A stretch of 64,000 nucleotides of DNA from Hydractinia symbiolongicarpus (Eukaryota > Cnidaria > Hydrozoa > Anthoathecata > Hydractiniidae). Numbering within the stretch: the first letter of the stretch is position 1; every line of letters starts with the position of its first letter. The stretch covers positions 26,661,001-26,725,000 of the forward strand of contig NC_079885.1 of NCBI RefSeq assembly GCF_029227915.1, written 5' to 3'. The notes beneath the pieces were generated by a model, which saw only the letters and a list, made by a program, of their open reading frames with translations, did no database searches and was not told where the DNA came from. Shown piece after piece: positions 12,246 to 25,312 of this stretch. The position numbers were made by a program, and so were the translations under genes.

Positions 12246-13006
12246 CCCTATTCGGTCCGGGGGGGGGGGGGGCGACGGATTCCGCCCCCCCCCCCCCTGA
12301 CAATTTTTTTTAATAACTCCTGATTGCTTTCTTAGATGGCTATGATACTTACTGAGTTACAACATTTATTTATTAGACACCGGCATGCTAAATTTTTAGG
12401 TCCCATACCTTTCAGAGGCTTTGATATTGGCCATTACTCGAAACTACCCCTAAAATCTCTATGAAATCCTTATAATGGGGAAAATATAATAACTCCTGTT
12501 AGGATTATCCTTAGAACTTGAAACTTGCAACACAACTTTGTTTCATCAAGAAGAATCATTTTGAATAATTTTGACACGTGACTAATCCGATTTCCCGATT
12601 TTGTCGGATTTTACCCGAAAATCGGAAAAAAACGGATTTTCGGGCAATTTTTGGCAATTTTTTATTCGATCCATGTAAAAACCGGAAGATATGTTAAAAA
12701 AAAATTATTTAGCTTTCAGAAACTTCAAACAGAATGTAAAAATTCGCTCTAGAACAAAAGTAATTATATTTTAAGCAGATAGTGGCATTTTTAACAAGTT
12801 TCAAGCTTCTGATGACGTCACAGAAAATGTGCTGACGCAAGCAAAAATTTATTGCCGCTATTTTGTTGCTTTTATGACGTACTTTAAGTGTGCCAAGTTT
12901 GATTCAATTTGAACAATCCTATAAAAGGTTATTGAGGGGGGGCGGAATCCGCCCCCCCCCCCCCCCCCAGTCATAGTATGTTTGAAAAAACCCGGACCGA
13001 ATAGGG
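12246..13006. mobile_element. piggyBac-like MITE, 761 bp
   Basis: Both ends abut TTAA (12242-12245 and 13007-13010), and the termini are inverted repeats of CCCTATTCGGTCCGGG. TTAA targets with CCCT...AGGG termini are characteristic of the piggyBac superfamily. Just inside the left end, and about 35-70 bp inside the right end, lie G/C homopolymer blocks (12259-12297 and 12936-12969) around GGATTCCG/CGGAATCC, also in inverted orientation. A central 10-bp stem, CCCGAAAATC / GATTTTCGGG, lies at 12614-12644. There is no transposase ORF, so it is non-autonomous. Confidence 0.85.
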
Positions 13007-13534
13007 TTAAGGCCGGCAATTGCCACACACCCCTCAATTTTTACTCAATTCTTGAACTTAATGCTTTTATAAACTGTGTTTTTGAAAGCCGTATTTAAAC
13101 GTTTGTGACTTTTTACCAACTTGCAAAGCAACATCTCTTTATGCGAGGCATTTAATGCTGTCCTAAATTTTTAAAGAACTTATGTCGACGACAACATCAC
13201 CCTTAATTGCGAAAACGTGGGAACATTTAAAAAAAGCTATGACATTGACGACTCCAAGTCGTTTTAATGACAACAGAAATGAAATTAGTAACACCGTATC
13301 TCATTGATATTTGAAGCTGAGAGGTGAAGGCACACTCGTAATGTACAGCGGTTAACAAATTGCGCCAGTGAAAATAAGCAAGTCGGTGGATTAAATTGGA
13401 TCCACTAAATAATAAGTTTTATAATATCAACAAAGATGGCCACTTAATTATTTGGAATAGAAAAACAACAAACGCAGCATGTCGGATGTGTTTGGTATTA
13501 TATTTTCATAATGAGTATAAAGACAAGTTAAAGC

Positions 13535-14974
13535 TTAATACGCTTGAAGTAAGCGAGACTTTAGTAATGGTGGCAATTCTTGCTTCTCTAATAAATACTT
13601 TGGATACAGCTTCAAAACAGCGTGTATTGATAAAGTTGTTAAAGATTGCAGCTCAGGTAGCACAAAATGTTCATAGTGTAAAACGTCTCTTCCTTTCTTG
13701 ATGAAAGCTGTAACAGCTCTACCATCTCGAGATATTTTTAAAGCAAATCTATGGTGATCGCCTTTAAAGTCACTGTATTTTATAGTACTTAACTCAAGTA
13801 TGCTTACAATTTGCAAATTAGTTAAACTTATCACAGCTATATGCCGCGCAGAAATCCAGATAAACATTTGAACTGTTGTAGCACATATTTCGATACTGCT
13901 TTGACTTTCGTTTGTTTTTTTAAAGAACGTTTTATATTCGGAAAACAAAACAGATAAATTTGTTTCTTTTAAAATAGAAGACACGTAACCATCTGAAACG
14001 CCACAAAATATTAACTTTCCCAAGGTGGTTTCAGGCAATAACCATTCCATAATAAACCACATTGGTGAGCCAGGTAGATCCACAAAAATAACATCACTTG
14101 GATGATCGAGGTAAACAAGTTCGGAAACGTCTGCTAAAACGCGTTTGCTGTCGAACTTATTACCAGTGTAGACGGAATAATACAACGTAAGACGTTTGGA
14201 GACGTCTTTGACAGAAAAAACTGAGTCTTCAAAATCGCTATCGTTTATCGTTATCTGCAAATAGCATCCGTACAATTTAGCGGTGTAATTTGTTGGTAAT
14301 TCTTCTTCAATATTGAAATACGTAAAGTTTGCATTCGGGTCAGTCAAGTTTAAGATTGTGTAGTTGTTTTCGTACGGCCATATAATACATAAGATTCCGC
14401 TTTTTAAAAGAATATCAAATTTGAAATCTTGATCTGCGTTTAATGTGATGTATTCAGAATGCTTTGACAACCGCATCGTGTACGAATCGACATAATACGT
14501 GGTTAAACTAACTATGTTATTTCTCCCATTAATACTGTACTTAAACTTAAGTAAGGCCATGCCATTGTCATCCGTGACGCATTTGTAGAACAACTTTTCT
14601 TCGATTTTAATATACTTGAAAGATATTTGAGTGAAAGTTGTCGAGTTATTTTGCGGGATCAAAAACTCTTTTCTATCTGTCTGGTTGTTCGTAGCAACGA
14701 CTGCAATTTTGTGAGTGTGTCTCAAAAGGTCTTCTTCGACACTTGCTTTAACCTCACTCTCGCGGGATATACTCTTAAACTGAACAATTCTATTTCCACA
14801 GTCTAAGCAGTTTGCTAGCACTTTCAGTGGAAGGTATGTGTTCACCACAACTGAAAACTTTCTCGGTTTTATTTTGTTACCAATAGATACAGCTTCATAC
14901 ACTGGTAATATTCGACCATCCCGCAAATCTTCAGTGACTCTCACTTGCGAGACTTTATTATGCTCTGTAGACAT
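13535..14974 (-). CDS. SOCS-box protein, single exon, 479 aa
   Basis: This is an uninterrupted 479-codon frame. The C-terminal 38 residues (about 442-479, nt 13538-13651) fit a SOCS box. The BC-box-like part is SLTTLSIHAV, with Ser where the usual Cys stands. It is followed by a Cul-box-like proline motif ELPPLLKSRLL ending ...QAY. In the family this module binds Elongin B/C and a Cullin to build a ubiquitin ligase, with the N-terminal part choosing the substrate. Residues 1-440 are beta-rich in character with repeated hydrophobic blocks (FVDLPGSPMWFIMEW, MFIWISARHIAVISL) and could be a propeller or another all-beta fold, but I see no clear WD40, ankyrin or SPRY signature. There is no signal peptide. 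The gene is isolated, with nothing coding within 2.5 kb. The SOCS-box call is fairly sure; the overall family is not. Confidence 0.8.
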   Translation of the reverse strand: MSTEHNKVSQVRVTEDLRDGRILPVYEAVSIGNKIKPRKFSVVVNTYLPLKVLANCLDCGNRIVQFKSISRESEVKASVEEDLLRHTHKIAVVATNNQTDRKEFLIPQNNSTTFTQISFKYIKIEEKLFYKCVTDDNGMALLKFKYSINGRNNIVSLTTYYVDSYTMRLSKHSEYITLNADQDFKFDILLKSGILCIIWPYENNYTILNLTDPNANFTYFNIEEELPTNYTAKLYGCYLQITINDSDFEDSVFSVKDVSKRLTLYYSVYTGNKFDSKRVLADVSELVYLDHPSDVIFVDLPGSPMWFIMEWLLPETTLGKLIFCGVSDGYVSSILKETNLSVLFSEYKTFFKKTNESQSSIEICATTVQMFIWISARHIAVISLTNLQIVSILELSTIKYSDFKGDHHRFALKISRDGRAVTAFIKKGRDVLHYEHFVLPELQSLTTLSIHAVLKLYPKYLLEKQELPPLLKSRLLQAY

Positions 14975-17725
14975 TTCTTTTTACTTTTCCCATTAATTAA
15001 CCTGCTGTTCTTTTTCTTCAGATATATGCACTAGAACAGAAGTTTCGTGATATCACAAAGATGACAAGTTAAAAAAAGAATATATCGTTTCAATAAATTA
15101 CATAAAACTATCGTAAAACATGAGGATTTATGTTACAGATTTTTGCATATAACTTTGCGTGTGACTGAATTTCATTCAGCGTCCTTCATAGCTTCAATCT
15201 TATGCCCAAACCTTAAAAACAACAACTTATCAAAACTTATTTTATTTAGATAACTCTTTGATCCATGTTGAAATAATCTGAACTTAGTAACAGCTATGAC
15301 AGTTTAAAATAAACACAAAAAAAAATAACTGCTGTTCGCTGACGAAAGCAAGTGACATAAATTTTGAAATGACCTGATTACCTAACATCAAGATAAAAAA
15401 AAGGTCGAAATTGGACTTTCATATATACAGCTTGTTCAAGTCCAGAAAACTTTTCCACCTAACGACAATTTAGCTCCTACGCTTATTCGTTATACAGAAG
15501 CGCTGTACTTTTAATTTCTATCAAGGTACCGGGGTCGAGCTTGCCCCAGCGGACATGAAAGTAACTTTGCAATTGTATTCTTTAAGCCCACACTAATTCT
15601 TAAAAGTAGAAATAGACAGTATTTCAAGATACCTACCGCAAACAAACAATTATAGATATAAACCGATTAAACTACCGTGGCAATATTTTAAGTTTTCAAT
15701 AGCGGACGAAGGTTTATTGCAAATTCATAATCACCTGAAATCATGTTTCGAATGATATGTATAATGCGCATTTCGTTTATCCAAGTACACTACCCATTTC
15801 TTTATTTATCTGGGCGCTTATCTGAGTACAGAACGCTTATTTGGACGGGCGTTTATTTTAGTACTTCTTACTTAGGCTTTATCATTTATTAAGGATATTC
15901 ATAAGCAGTTATTTAACGAGAAAACAGATTTGTTTTATGACACCCTCTATGAATGGATAAAATTCAATCCTATGGTTTGTAGCGGTTCTGGAGTTGAAAA
16001 TAAGTGCTGCAGAGCCTGGAGTCGAGGTTGAACGAACGCATTATCTTCTCGTCAGTTACTCCTAAGTCAATTTCATTTCCGATTAAAATTTTTTTCTATG
16101 AGGCAAAAAGGTTTATTTGCGAGGACGATGTTATGCAAAATTGAAGAAGCATCACGGAAGAGAACAGTCAGACATCAAATAATGCAAGCCATTAGCAACC
16201 TCATAATTCTCAACACTTTTACAAATCTCAAACATTCACACTAAAGAAAAGAAAATACCTGCAAATAGCTATTCCATTTTTTATTTCCACTCTGAAACCA
16301 CACATTTTATTTACATTACATTATATGTTTACAAATATTTTAAAACTAATCCCTATTTACTATATCGTATTATCCTTTTGTAATTCATTAATGTTGTTTT
16401 AAATACTCCGATTGAGATGTTAATCATAACTTGTACACTCCACTCAGATGCTCTCCATCACATACTGCTTTGATGGTCTGTTGTACCCGTTATATTTCTT
16501 CATTTTTCGTGTCTTTTAGGCCGAAAAAATATCAACGTATTCTTGAAGCAGCAAAATTTTATACTGAACTACACAAAGTCCTGATGACAATAATCTTGAT
16601 TATGACAAAAAGGGGGGAGAGAGATTGTCATATCAAATCTGCATTATTATTATCAATTTGCACATAGTTGATATTAAAACTGAGAAAAGAATAATTTACA
16701 TTACACCTTTTGATAATAGTACTTTCAACACATGATTTTTTTCTCTGGCAGTGTGCCCATAAAATGACACGTCGTTATGATTTGTCGGCTGTCATTTAAA
16801 GAACGTAAGTTTCGCTGCGAAAATATCCAATTCGCAACAAAAACCAAAACAATGTCTCACTCAATGTCAACTGCCATTTTGAAAATCCTGCAGCTTTAAA
16901 ATCAAAACAAAAAGCAATCTCCCTACGATTTGATTGGTTGATACAAACAGCACGCGAAAAAACGTTGACTTCAGTTTAAACTTAAAAACTCGGAAATTTC
17001 ATACCATTTTAAATGGTTAAAATATCTACTGGGCATGTGTTTACCATATTTCGTCCGAACATTCTGAGAAGTGGAAATCCAGTTTTAAGTAACGCAGTAG
17101 TTGGAGAAATTATTTTTGAGGAAACTTATTTTTGCGATTTTAAAATTTTTAAAATTTAAGACTAGCGCATCGCTAAAATAATTGAAATTCTTGCAGATGA
17201 TACTGTTTAAATAAAGCATTCTACCTTTCATTGAACCATGATACCACTCAAAATAAATTTAAAGTTTTAAAGCAAAAACTGAACTAAATTTCGTGCTTTT
17301 TTAAAAAAAATCTTCCGCACATGCGCAAAAATCATTACGAACAAGGTTTACTAGCCTGGAGCAAACATAAATACATTTGATGTGTTTTTATCTGTGCGCT
17401 GTGTATTGGACTAAAATCTAATTAAGCTTAGAGCCTAAAGGTTGTCCAGGAATTCATATTTGATAGTTCTACTAATTATGCATGACATCATAAGGCGTAG
17501 AACTTATCAGTTTTACTGCTTGATAATGTCAAACTTTCGCATATTAGCGAAACTTTTAAACCTATTATCTCAAAAAACCAATAAAGATTTTCGAAAAACC
17601 AGTAAAAAATTTAAAACAACTTGTTTTTTAGCGTGAGGTTACCTTCAAGCACTATTTTGCAAACCCAAGAAATAATAGTTTTTAAGGATAAGTAAATATT
17701 CTTTTTTTATAAAAATTACAAATTG
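14975..17725. other. Intergenic, no gene seen
   Basis: AT-rich sequence between two minus-strand genes. Short ORFs (for example 16431-16667, 17442-17636) have no domain character and no flanking splice pattern. It should contain the SOCS-box gene's promoter just right of 14974 and the ALKBH8 3' UTR just left of 17726. Confidence 0.6.
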
Positions 17726-20700
17726 TCAAATAGACAATTTCTTTAATATAACACACCAGTTTCCACGATCGTAGTACACTCGCTCGATAGAAACGTTATT
17801 TACTCGAGAACATAAATCTTCGATTTCACCTTGTTTAAACACGTGATAAAAACGATGAAATACTTTGTTCTCCTTTTTCTCACCCGCAGTGTTTTTATTT
17901 TCTGTCTTTTGGTTTTCTTTCAGATGCCATGGAACTAACAGATCTTGTTGTTGAAACACGTTTCGTCCTTCGCTCACTTCTATATGACAATCATTACTAT
18001 TATCCTCGCATTCTTTAGGCTTGGAGGACGAGACACATTCCTCGTTTAAATTCGAGCAACATTCGTTTTCGTTCGTACTATTTTTACCAGCTCCGTCTAA
18101 TTCACATATTGTTCCAACAGACTCGTTCAAATTTTGTTCTAATGCCCAAACATATACTAAAATGGATCCATCTACACGAGTTATTCTCACAAGTTCTTCG
18201 AGAGCTTGTAGTCTCCTTTGCAGAGTTGAAAGATGATGAATAACCGCTATACATAGGCAAGCATCAAAACTGCTCGTCCTAAAGAAAAAAGAAAAAAATT
18301 GAGCTAGTAACGCAAACTAGCTCAGTTTTCACTTACAATAACCATTCCCTGTAAAATGAAAAACATTTTTAAATCTTTTCACATTATAAAATCATTAGTT
18401 TATATGATCCTTTCAGAGCAAAAACTAGCGCTTTTGAAAGAAAGGTTAAGTATAAAAATTGCATTAATTCCACACCACGCCTCACACTTGTCAATTAAGA
18501 ACCCATAAAATGTACCCACAAAAAAGAACGCCCGAAAACTCCCACATTCACTGATCTAATGAAAACAAACAATGCACACGTGTACCTGTATGGTGTGTGT
18601 AAACAATCGGCTACCGTCACTTCAAAGTTCCGTTCAACGCATATTTTTGCCAAATTCAAACTACGATCAGAACCTAACGTGATCAGTTTTGGGTTAACGC
18701 CCAAATATTTACCGTTGCCACAACCCACATCAGCAACTAGAGAACCGGCAGGTAGATTACACAGGAATTCTTTTACTTTCGGCCATGGAGAATGTCTGGT
18801 ACCACTAAAATGATCCGCTATTTCCTCGTATACTTTATACACATGCTCGCCTTCCAAACAGGTTGCTTCGCTCGATGAGTGAGGTAGTTTTAACTCAGTC
18901 TTTGTTATTTTTTGTTCAGCTAATTGAGAATCGCATTTCGTGACGTACTTACAATTGCATGGCTTATGTAAAATTTTGCGAAATGTTAACGAAATCCGTC
19001 TGTTTCGTTCTTTGACAGTTAAATGGACTGCGTCAGAGCTTTCTGCGCCCTCATCTTGTTGGTAAACAACATCAAATTTTCGAGGAGTTATCCTAAAAAT
19101 ATAATAAAGGAGTTGCAGAAAGTGAATTCTCTATACCATGGGAAACGTGAGCAGCATTCCTCGAAAATCTTTATTTAGTTTATGTTCAGAACATTACAAA
19201 AATGACTAGATATATTTTATCGGTACCTAGCCTTAGTTGTAAATAAATTTGCCGTCCACAGTATGTGTTAATGTTTATAAGATATGTTGTCACTCTTTAA
19301 GAAACAATTTTCTCAGATAGCCAGTAGTACTTACAAAACGTGACAGAAAAAATAAAATCAGTTTGTACATGGCTGTTTGATAGACTTTACACAGATGTTT
19401 TGTCTAAATACTTTTAATTTCCTGGGATAAAAAAATAGCATTAAATGTTTATTAACTACACAGTTATGTTTAGACAGGAAAGTATCCTTCTTTTCGAATA
19501 TCAGAGTCCGTCCATTTAGAATTGTAGTAATTATGTAAATATAATTATCACACCTGTTGCAAGATAAGAATATGTTCAATTTTTGGTCACAAAACGTGAT
19601 AAAAGGTTACTTGGTGAATTTTTATCATAGCACTTATATTATTTTTTTATTCTCAACAGAGAATGTTTCACCCCGATCGGACCTCCGATCACGACGGTGA
19701 GCCGCGGATCAAATCCCGCTCACTGTCAGGCAGTATGTTAGTGATGAACAAAGTAGTTCTTCTAAAAAGTTACTAAACATCCTGCTTTATACAAACATTT
19801 GATTGGCAGTATGACTGTTGCGATGTCATATATCTTACAAAAATCTTAACTATGTGAGGTATTTGGTTGTTGTCAACTCTAGAAATGCTTAAAATATTAG
19901 AATCTCCAGTTGATCCTAATAAATTTCTGAATCGAAATAGCATCGAATTGACCATTTTCAAATATTTCTTTGTTCGCGCACCAGGTGTGTATTCTGAATG
20001 TGAACTCGATGGTGCTCTCAAACACAAATAAGTCTGTCTTGCTGTGGGAATAACACAAGCTTGTTTTGGGAAGTTTTTAGCAGTAAACAAGTTTAGAGAA
20101 AAGGAGAGCACAGCTATTCGTATGTATAAATACATTTTCATATGGTTAATTGACCTGGCTTAATCTTCTTTGAATTGCTCGTGTCATTTAGTTTGGTTGT
20201 ATAGCTTCATAACCTTATCTTGTCGCTGCTGGGAGTCATAAATTTATGCCACATACGTTTTAGCATTTACAACTGGCCATGATAATGGCCATGAAATAAT
20301 AAACATGAAAGCTAAGGCTTATTCCCATCTGTGCCTTTCGCCTATACGCGATTGTTCTTGAACTTCTTTACGTCATTATTGTTTTTTGGCCATTGGTACA
20401 AAACACGCTCTGTAAAAAAAGGTCAATTTCTTTGAGGCGAGAGAGAAGCTATATTACGATAAAAACACAACAGTTAGGAAATAAGTTGTATTTTTTGTAA
20501 TTTGTTGGAATAATTTTTGAGTTAGTATAACTTCCCCTTTATCCATAAAATATAATATTAAAGCTGTCATTTAATTTATTGATTGATTGCATGTAAAATC
20601 AAAGTGCACATGAATTTTAGCCTAATTTTTTTCAGAGACAGCTTTACAGGATTTTACATCATAAATGTTTTGATTCTCTACTTTTAGTGAACATCTTACA

Positions 20701-22327
20701 ATATTATTACCTGTGCGATAGCAGATATCTTGATTCACCTCTCATTACAAGCAAACTTCTTCTGGGCAGAAGTACAGGAGTAATATGTCCATTAGGGTGT
20801 ACAAATTCCATTGTTACCTGTAGAAATAAAATTTTTTAAATTAAATCAAACAGTGACTAAAAAACATACAATTTGAAGAAAAAAGTCTGAGTGTGTTAGC
20901 CAACATGGTGAACATTTTAGAAAAGTTTCTTGTTTTATCTTCTGCAAATGTTAACTCTTATTACAATAACAACCGTTTAAAAAGCGCTTTGAGGCTTTGA
21001 AATGTCTTATATAATGATAACTGTAAAAATGTTTTTAAAAAATGACACAACTTACTTGTGAATTCAAGCTAAGCGAAATTATGCCATCTTCAAAAGCTGA
21101 GTGTGTGTCAACATGTGCTGGTATACCTTGAAATAATATGAAATAACTATGCAGGTACCTTCAATAAAAGAGAATTCAAACACAAAATTAAGGCTGTAAG
21201 ATTTGTACAGTGAATATATACTTTGAAACAAACCTTGTCCTGGTTCATATTGGTTGACTGTTAACTGATCGGGGATAAATTCAATCAGTTTGCGTTCGAG
21301 CATTTTGTCAATAAGTGCCTTGCATTTTTCGGGTATCTTCTCAGCTAATGGTTTAGATCGATCAATATTGTTGCTCCCGTACAAGAATTCATACCCAAAA
21401 TGCTTTACCTTGCGATGTTTTAGCAAATTTTCATCTCCATCTAAAACATTGAAGTGCTGATATATATGACATCACATTAGTTTCTGTAAACACATGAATT
21501 AAAATAAAAAATGAGGAGAAGTAAATGGAAATTTTGGAAAGGCAGTATATAGAAAATTCGGAGAGGGCGAAGTATAGTGAGAGTAAGAAGTATATATATA
21601 GAGGCATTTCATAATTAATTTCCTTAAAATATCTATGGAAATAAAAATCAGGCAAATTTCTTTAAAAAAGTAGTAAAATAAATAAACTTTTGCAAAACTT
21701 AGGAATATTTCCCAATGTTTTCTTTCTTTTTTTTACAAATGGTAAACATAATCAGTATACGACGATTCAAACTAGCAGATAAATTATATGTCACCTACTA
21801 TGAACTTGTTTCATTTCAAAATAATTTATAAGTTCTTTTTCATATTCTTCAGTAATAAACTCTTCTTGAAGAATAAGATCTTGAATAGCTTTTGGATTTC
21901 CTACAACAGGATATTGCACATCTCCATCAAACACAATATGATCTACAGGATTCTTCAAAAATTTCAAATATAATGGAGAAGATATGCCAGTAGTAGAATG
22001 CATGACATGGCCGTCTAGAGCAGTAAAGGCTTCTCTACTTGACTGAACCGTCTTGAAGGATAAAAAACAAAATGATTTTTTAGGTAACATTATAAGCTTT
22101 GATATTGGTCCGAATTTACTAAATAATGATAAAATGTCTTTTCGACTCATTCCACATAATAAACCACCATTTCCAATAAACAAATCAGGAGTTGAATCAT
22201 CAGAGAGTTGAATTCCAGAACCGTACTCCTTTAAAAGGTTCAAAGATTTCTTATGATGTTTCTTTGCTATCTTTCTTTCATTCTTCGATAATTTAGGTAG
22301 GTTGTTTTTTTTGTCATTTGTTAACAT
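17726..22327 (-). CDS. ALKBH8: tRNA wobble-uridine dioxygenase/methyltransferase ALKBH8
   Basis: Six coding exons join into about 660 aa, the usual length. Exon 1: ~21799-22327 (three donor choices at 21795-21806). Exon 2: 21234-~21450. Exon 3: 21056-21126. Exon 4: 20711-20817. Exon 5: 18586-19092. Exon 6: 17726-18278. Exon 1 holds a basic N-terminus and an RRM ([22 protein letters not shown]). Exons 2-5 hold the AlkB Fe(II)/2-oxoglutarate domain: [12 protein letters not shown], the HVD iron ligands, the distal His in [13 protein letters not shown], and the Arg-rich RRISLTFRK, followed by a Cys cluster CNCKYVTKC. Exons 5-6 hold the Trm9-like methyltransferase (SAM loop [20 protein letters not shown]). 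The family completes mcm5U at the tRNA wobble position with TRMT112, and the AlkB part hydroxylates it. All seen catalytic residues are intact. Confidence 0.95.
19773..20141 (-). CDS. Possible small secreted protein nested in ALKBH8 intron 4
   Basis: A 122-codon ATG-initiated frame lies wholly inside ALKBH8 intron 4 (19093-20710), on the same strand. It begins with a signal-peptide-like stretch ([19 protein letters not shown], then TAK). The rest is basic and Ser/Arg-rich with four Cys (QACVIP, YLCLRA, and SYC...VCIK at the end). No family is recognised. Basic pairs and a patch like RTKKYLKMV or FRFRN could be read as peptide-precursor features, but that is speculation. A long AT-poor frame in an intron is suggestive, yet chance cannot be excluded. 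Confidence 0.25.
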   Translation of the reverse strand: MKMYLYIRIAVLSFSLNLFTAKNFPKQACVIPTARQTYLCLRAPSSSHSEYTPGARTKKYLKMVNSMLFRFRNLLGSTGDSNILSISRVDNNQIPHIVKIFVRYMTSQQSYCQSNVCIKQDV

Positions 22328-25312
22328 TGCATAACCTCTAAATATTTAAAATTTATATTATAACACCCAACCTCCCGTCAACGGGCCATAGGTGGTAGCA
22401 ACATGTAGCAGTAGGGAAATTCCTATGGATTTTTCTGATGGTTGTATTGCCATAGACTTTAACAGAGTTATAACTAGTTTTATATAATTATAATACATTG
22501 AACCTTTTAATATATATTCCAATATTTATAACATCACCACATTTATTGAAAAAAAATAACTGATCATAACCAAACATTAAAAATTTAAGATTCAATTTTG
22601 TCTCTTATTAACTATATTTTCATCATTTCCCATTTTTGGAATCTGATTGGAAAATGTTTTTTATTTTAATATTGACCATAAGTGAATTGTTACGCACTGA
22701 TTAAATAAAAGTTGTTTCACATTGTTTTATATAGTTCATATGAAGAAACGCCAAAGAATGCCAGAAAATCTGTTTTTTCCAATTTTCAGATAAAAGCTAA
22801 AAATAAAAATAGAAAAAATCAGATGAATCACATGTCCAAAATTTCTGAAAGAGTGATCACGAAGCCAGTACTTTTAATGAAATCTCAATAATGCCACATA
22901 GAGATTGTGTCACTGCCTAACATAATTTGCTACTTGTAAATGCAACATATATATATACAACCCCAACGACAGGATACCATAAGTGCAGGAAATTTGGATG
23001 AAAATGTCAAAATTTGCTTACTTAAATATGACATCATAATTTACGCAGCATAATTGAATCTGAAATTCTTTAAATGTGAATATCTTGAGAATAAAAAGAG
23101 CTTTTTAAAAAAAATAAAAAAGACTTGTTAACCAACTTTTTAAGCTCTACAATATATCAGCCCTCTGAATTAATGAAGGCATTCAGATTTTGCCTTCAAA
23201 GAGCCCTTGATTCAAAATTTACACCAGTAAAATTTGTCGTCACATATCTTTTATGTGAAAGAAGGACTATCGTTGGTTCTGATAAATCATGATTTTTTTT
23301 CTGTATGCAATAAATCACTAATATCACACAATTGACAATAGTCATAAAATCCATGCGCGCACAAAAAGTTTGAACTTTCGTGTTAATGTTTTTTCCTTGT
23401 AAAAACCATTCCTGATATTCATTTAGTCTCAATACATTTCCTCATCCCCTCTCGTGAAAATATAATGAGCATAGAAGATAATCAATGATGTTATTTGTTT
23501 TTTTATACTAAACAATCACAAAAATAGTTACGTTGGTAAACAAAAGTTTAAATTTTTGTGTGATTTATAACAAAAATTAGCTACTTTTGCTAAAACAGTT
23601 ATAATACAAGTGAAAAACAAGACAGATAATTATTGTCTTAACACCCTCCTTCATTATGATTATTATGTTTAAATTACGCTATAGCTAAAATGTGATACTG
23701 CAAGACTTTTAGTCGATATATGCCATTTAGAAATAATAAAAAAAACAAGGTAGAAAACGCTTGTTGTGACACCCTCCTCCTCTGTTAAGTTGCAAATAAA
23801 TAATTTTGATGCTGCGAAAGACTTTAAATATTGTCAACTATAGTCTGTAAAAAGATTTCACACTTAAATTTAGATTTTCTTAAATTTTCTTAAATGACTG
23901 CGCAAAAACAAACAAACAAACAAAAAAACATTAAAAGAACACTAAAAGTTTTTATCAAAATAACTTTTTTTTTTATTATTTAAAGTGGAAGAAGAATAAC
24001 TTGCTGTATAAATTTTGAAACAACACAAATATACTCTGTAAATTTCAAAACAGCACAAGATTAATTCGTGCTGTAAACCTTTAAAAACAACACAAGACAA
24101 GTTCTTGCTGCATAACTTTCAAAAACATATGATATGATATGCACGTCTTTTTATCTTTTCATCTTAAAGGATAGTTATCTAAAAATAGCTAGTTATTTTA
24201 ATAACTTAAAACAAGGGATCAAATTTATCCCAACATTTTCTTAGTTAGATAAATTATCATTATTTTTCTTTACAACAAAAAAATAATAACCGCTTACGTG
24301 ATGCAAATATACATGGAAAAAAATGCTTGTTGTAACATTTTTTTATTTTTTTGTTGCGGCGATAGAAAAGCTCTTTTAAATCGCTTTTTAAAAGTTTCAG
24401 AACGAAAAGCGCTGGTAGAAATGCTTTTTTAGATCTCATTGCAAAAACAAAATGTTCTCACAATGAGTGTTTAGATCTGTCAAGAACGTCAAAATTTTGA
24501 TTTTTAGATTTTTCTTTTTTCGGTATTGAAATTTAATTTGTTTTTGAAATCTAATTGTGAAGTGAAAAGTCCTAAAAGTAGGGTTCTGTTTGCGCTGTTA
24601 AATGTTGCTTTTAATAAGAAGAACTTTTAAAAGTTTTGCATGTTAAAAAATAAGCTTCGATGATAAAGAAATATTACTAAAAGTTTTAAAAATTAGCAGC
24701 ATTAGTTTTTGTAAATATTAATTGTTATGTTTGTTCTTTTTTCTAAAATAATATATTTCAATAGCCTTCGCGATCTTTAACACTTTTAAACAATAACATG
24801 CATGTTACATGTGACAACAAAAGGATTCATCAAATCTTATTGTTATGACTCACACACGACGATAACAATAGAAAGCAATTAAGTTTGTGTGTAAACAAAA
24901 GATATGTGAACGTTCTTTATGTAGACATGAGATCGTTACAAGAGGTCATAAAACTTTGTATATGTAAAATTACATGCAAGCGGTACTGTATATAATAAGT
25001 CCCACATCATCTTACACTTGAGGTTATACTTTAAGAATTTTGTATCATGTGCCGCATGCAGATTCTATGGCCCCTGCGTTTTTTTCTAATTAACCCAATT
25101 TCCTTTTTGGATTTAAATTATAATCAGGAGAAGTTGCGTTTTAAATATATTTAATATATCTGACTGGTATAGCATATATGTTATGTTAAAAATACGCCAG
25201 ACCGAATAGGTTAAAGGATTATATTAAGGGAAGGAACCAATAATTGCATCTGAGACAAGTCAACAAGTAAATGCAACTATTTTTATCATTGTATAAAGCA
25301 AACAGTTCACCA
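22328..25312. other. Gene-free stretch with repeat debris
   Basis: About 23975-24125 holds 3-4 degenerate copies of an approximately 40-bp unit (AACTTGCTGTATAAATTTTG, then AAACAACACAA) that recurs at 51425-51540. About 24360-24480 contains decayed units of the 53-bp minisatellite. About 24640-24700 is repeated in inverted orientation at 25619-25680. 25197-25214 reads CCAGACCGAATAGGTTAA, resembling the right end plus TTAA of the piggyBac-like MITE at 12246, with no partner end found. No exon is supported. Confidence 0.6.

Noticed and set aside
13396-13701. 101-codon plus-strand ORF
   Set aside because: Overlaps the 3' end of the SOCS-box gene in antisense, with no domain and no splice partner.
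19660-19735. tRNA-like stretch (GCGGATCAAATCCCGC) in ALKBH8 intron 4
   Set aside because: The T-arm-like part is present, but there is no acceptable A box, anticodon arm or acceptor stem. At best it is a decayed SINE head.
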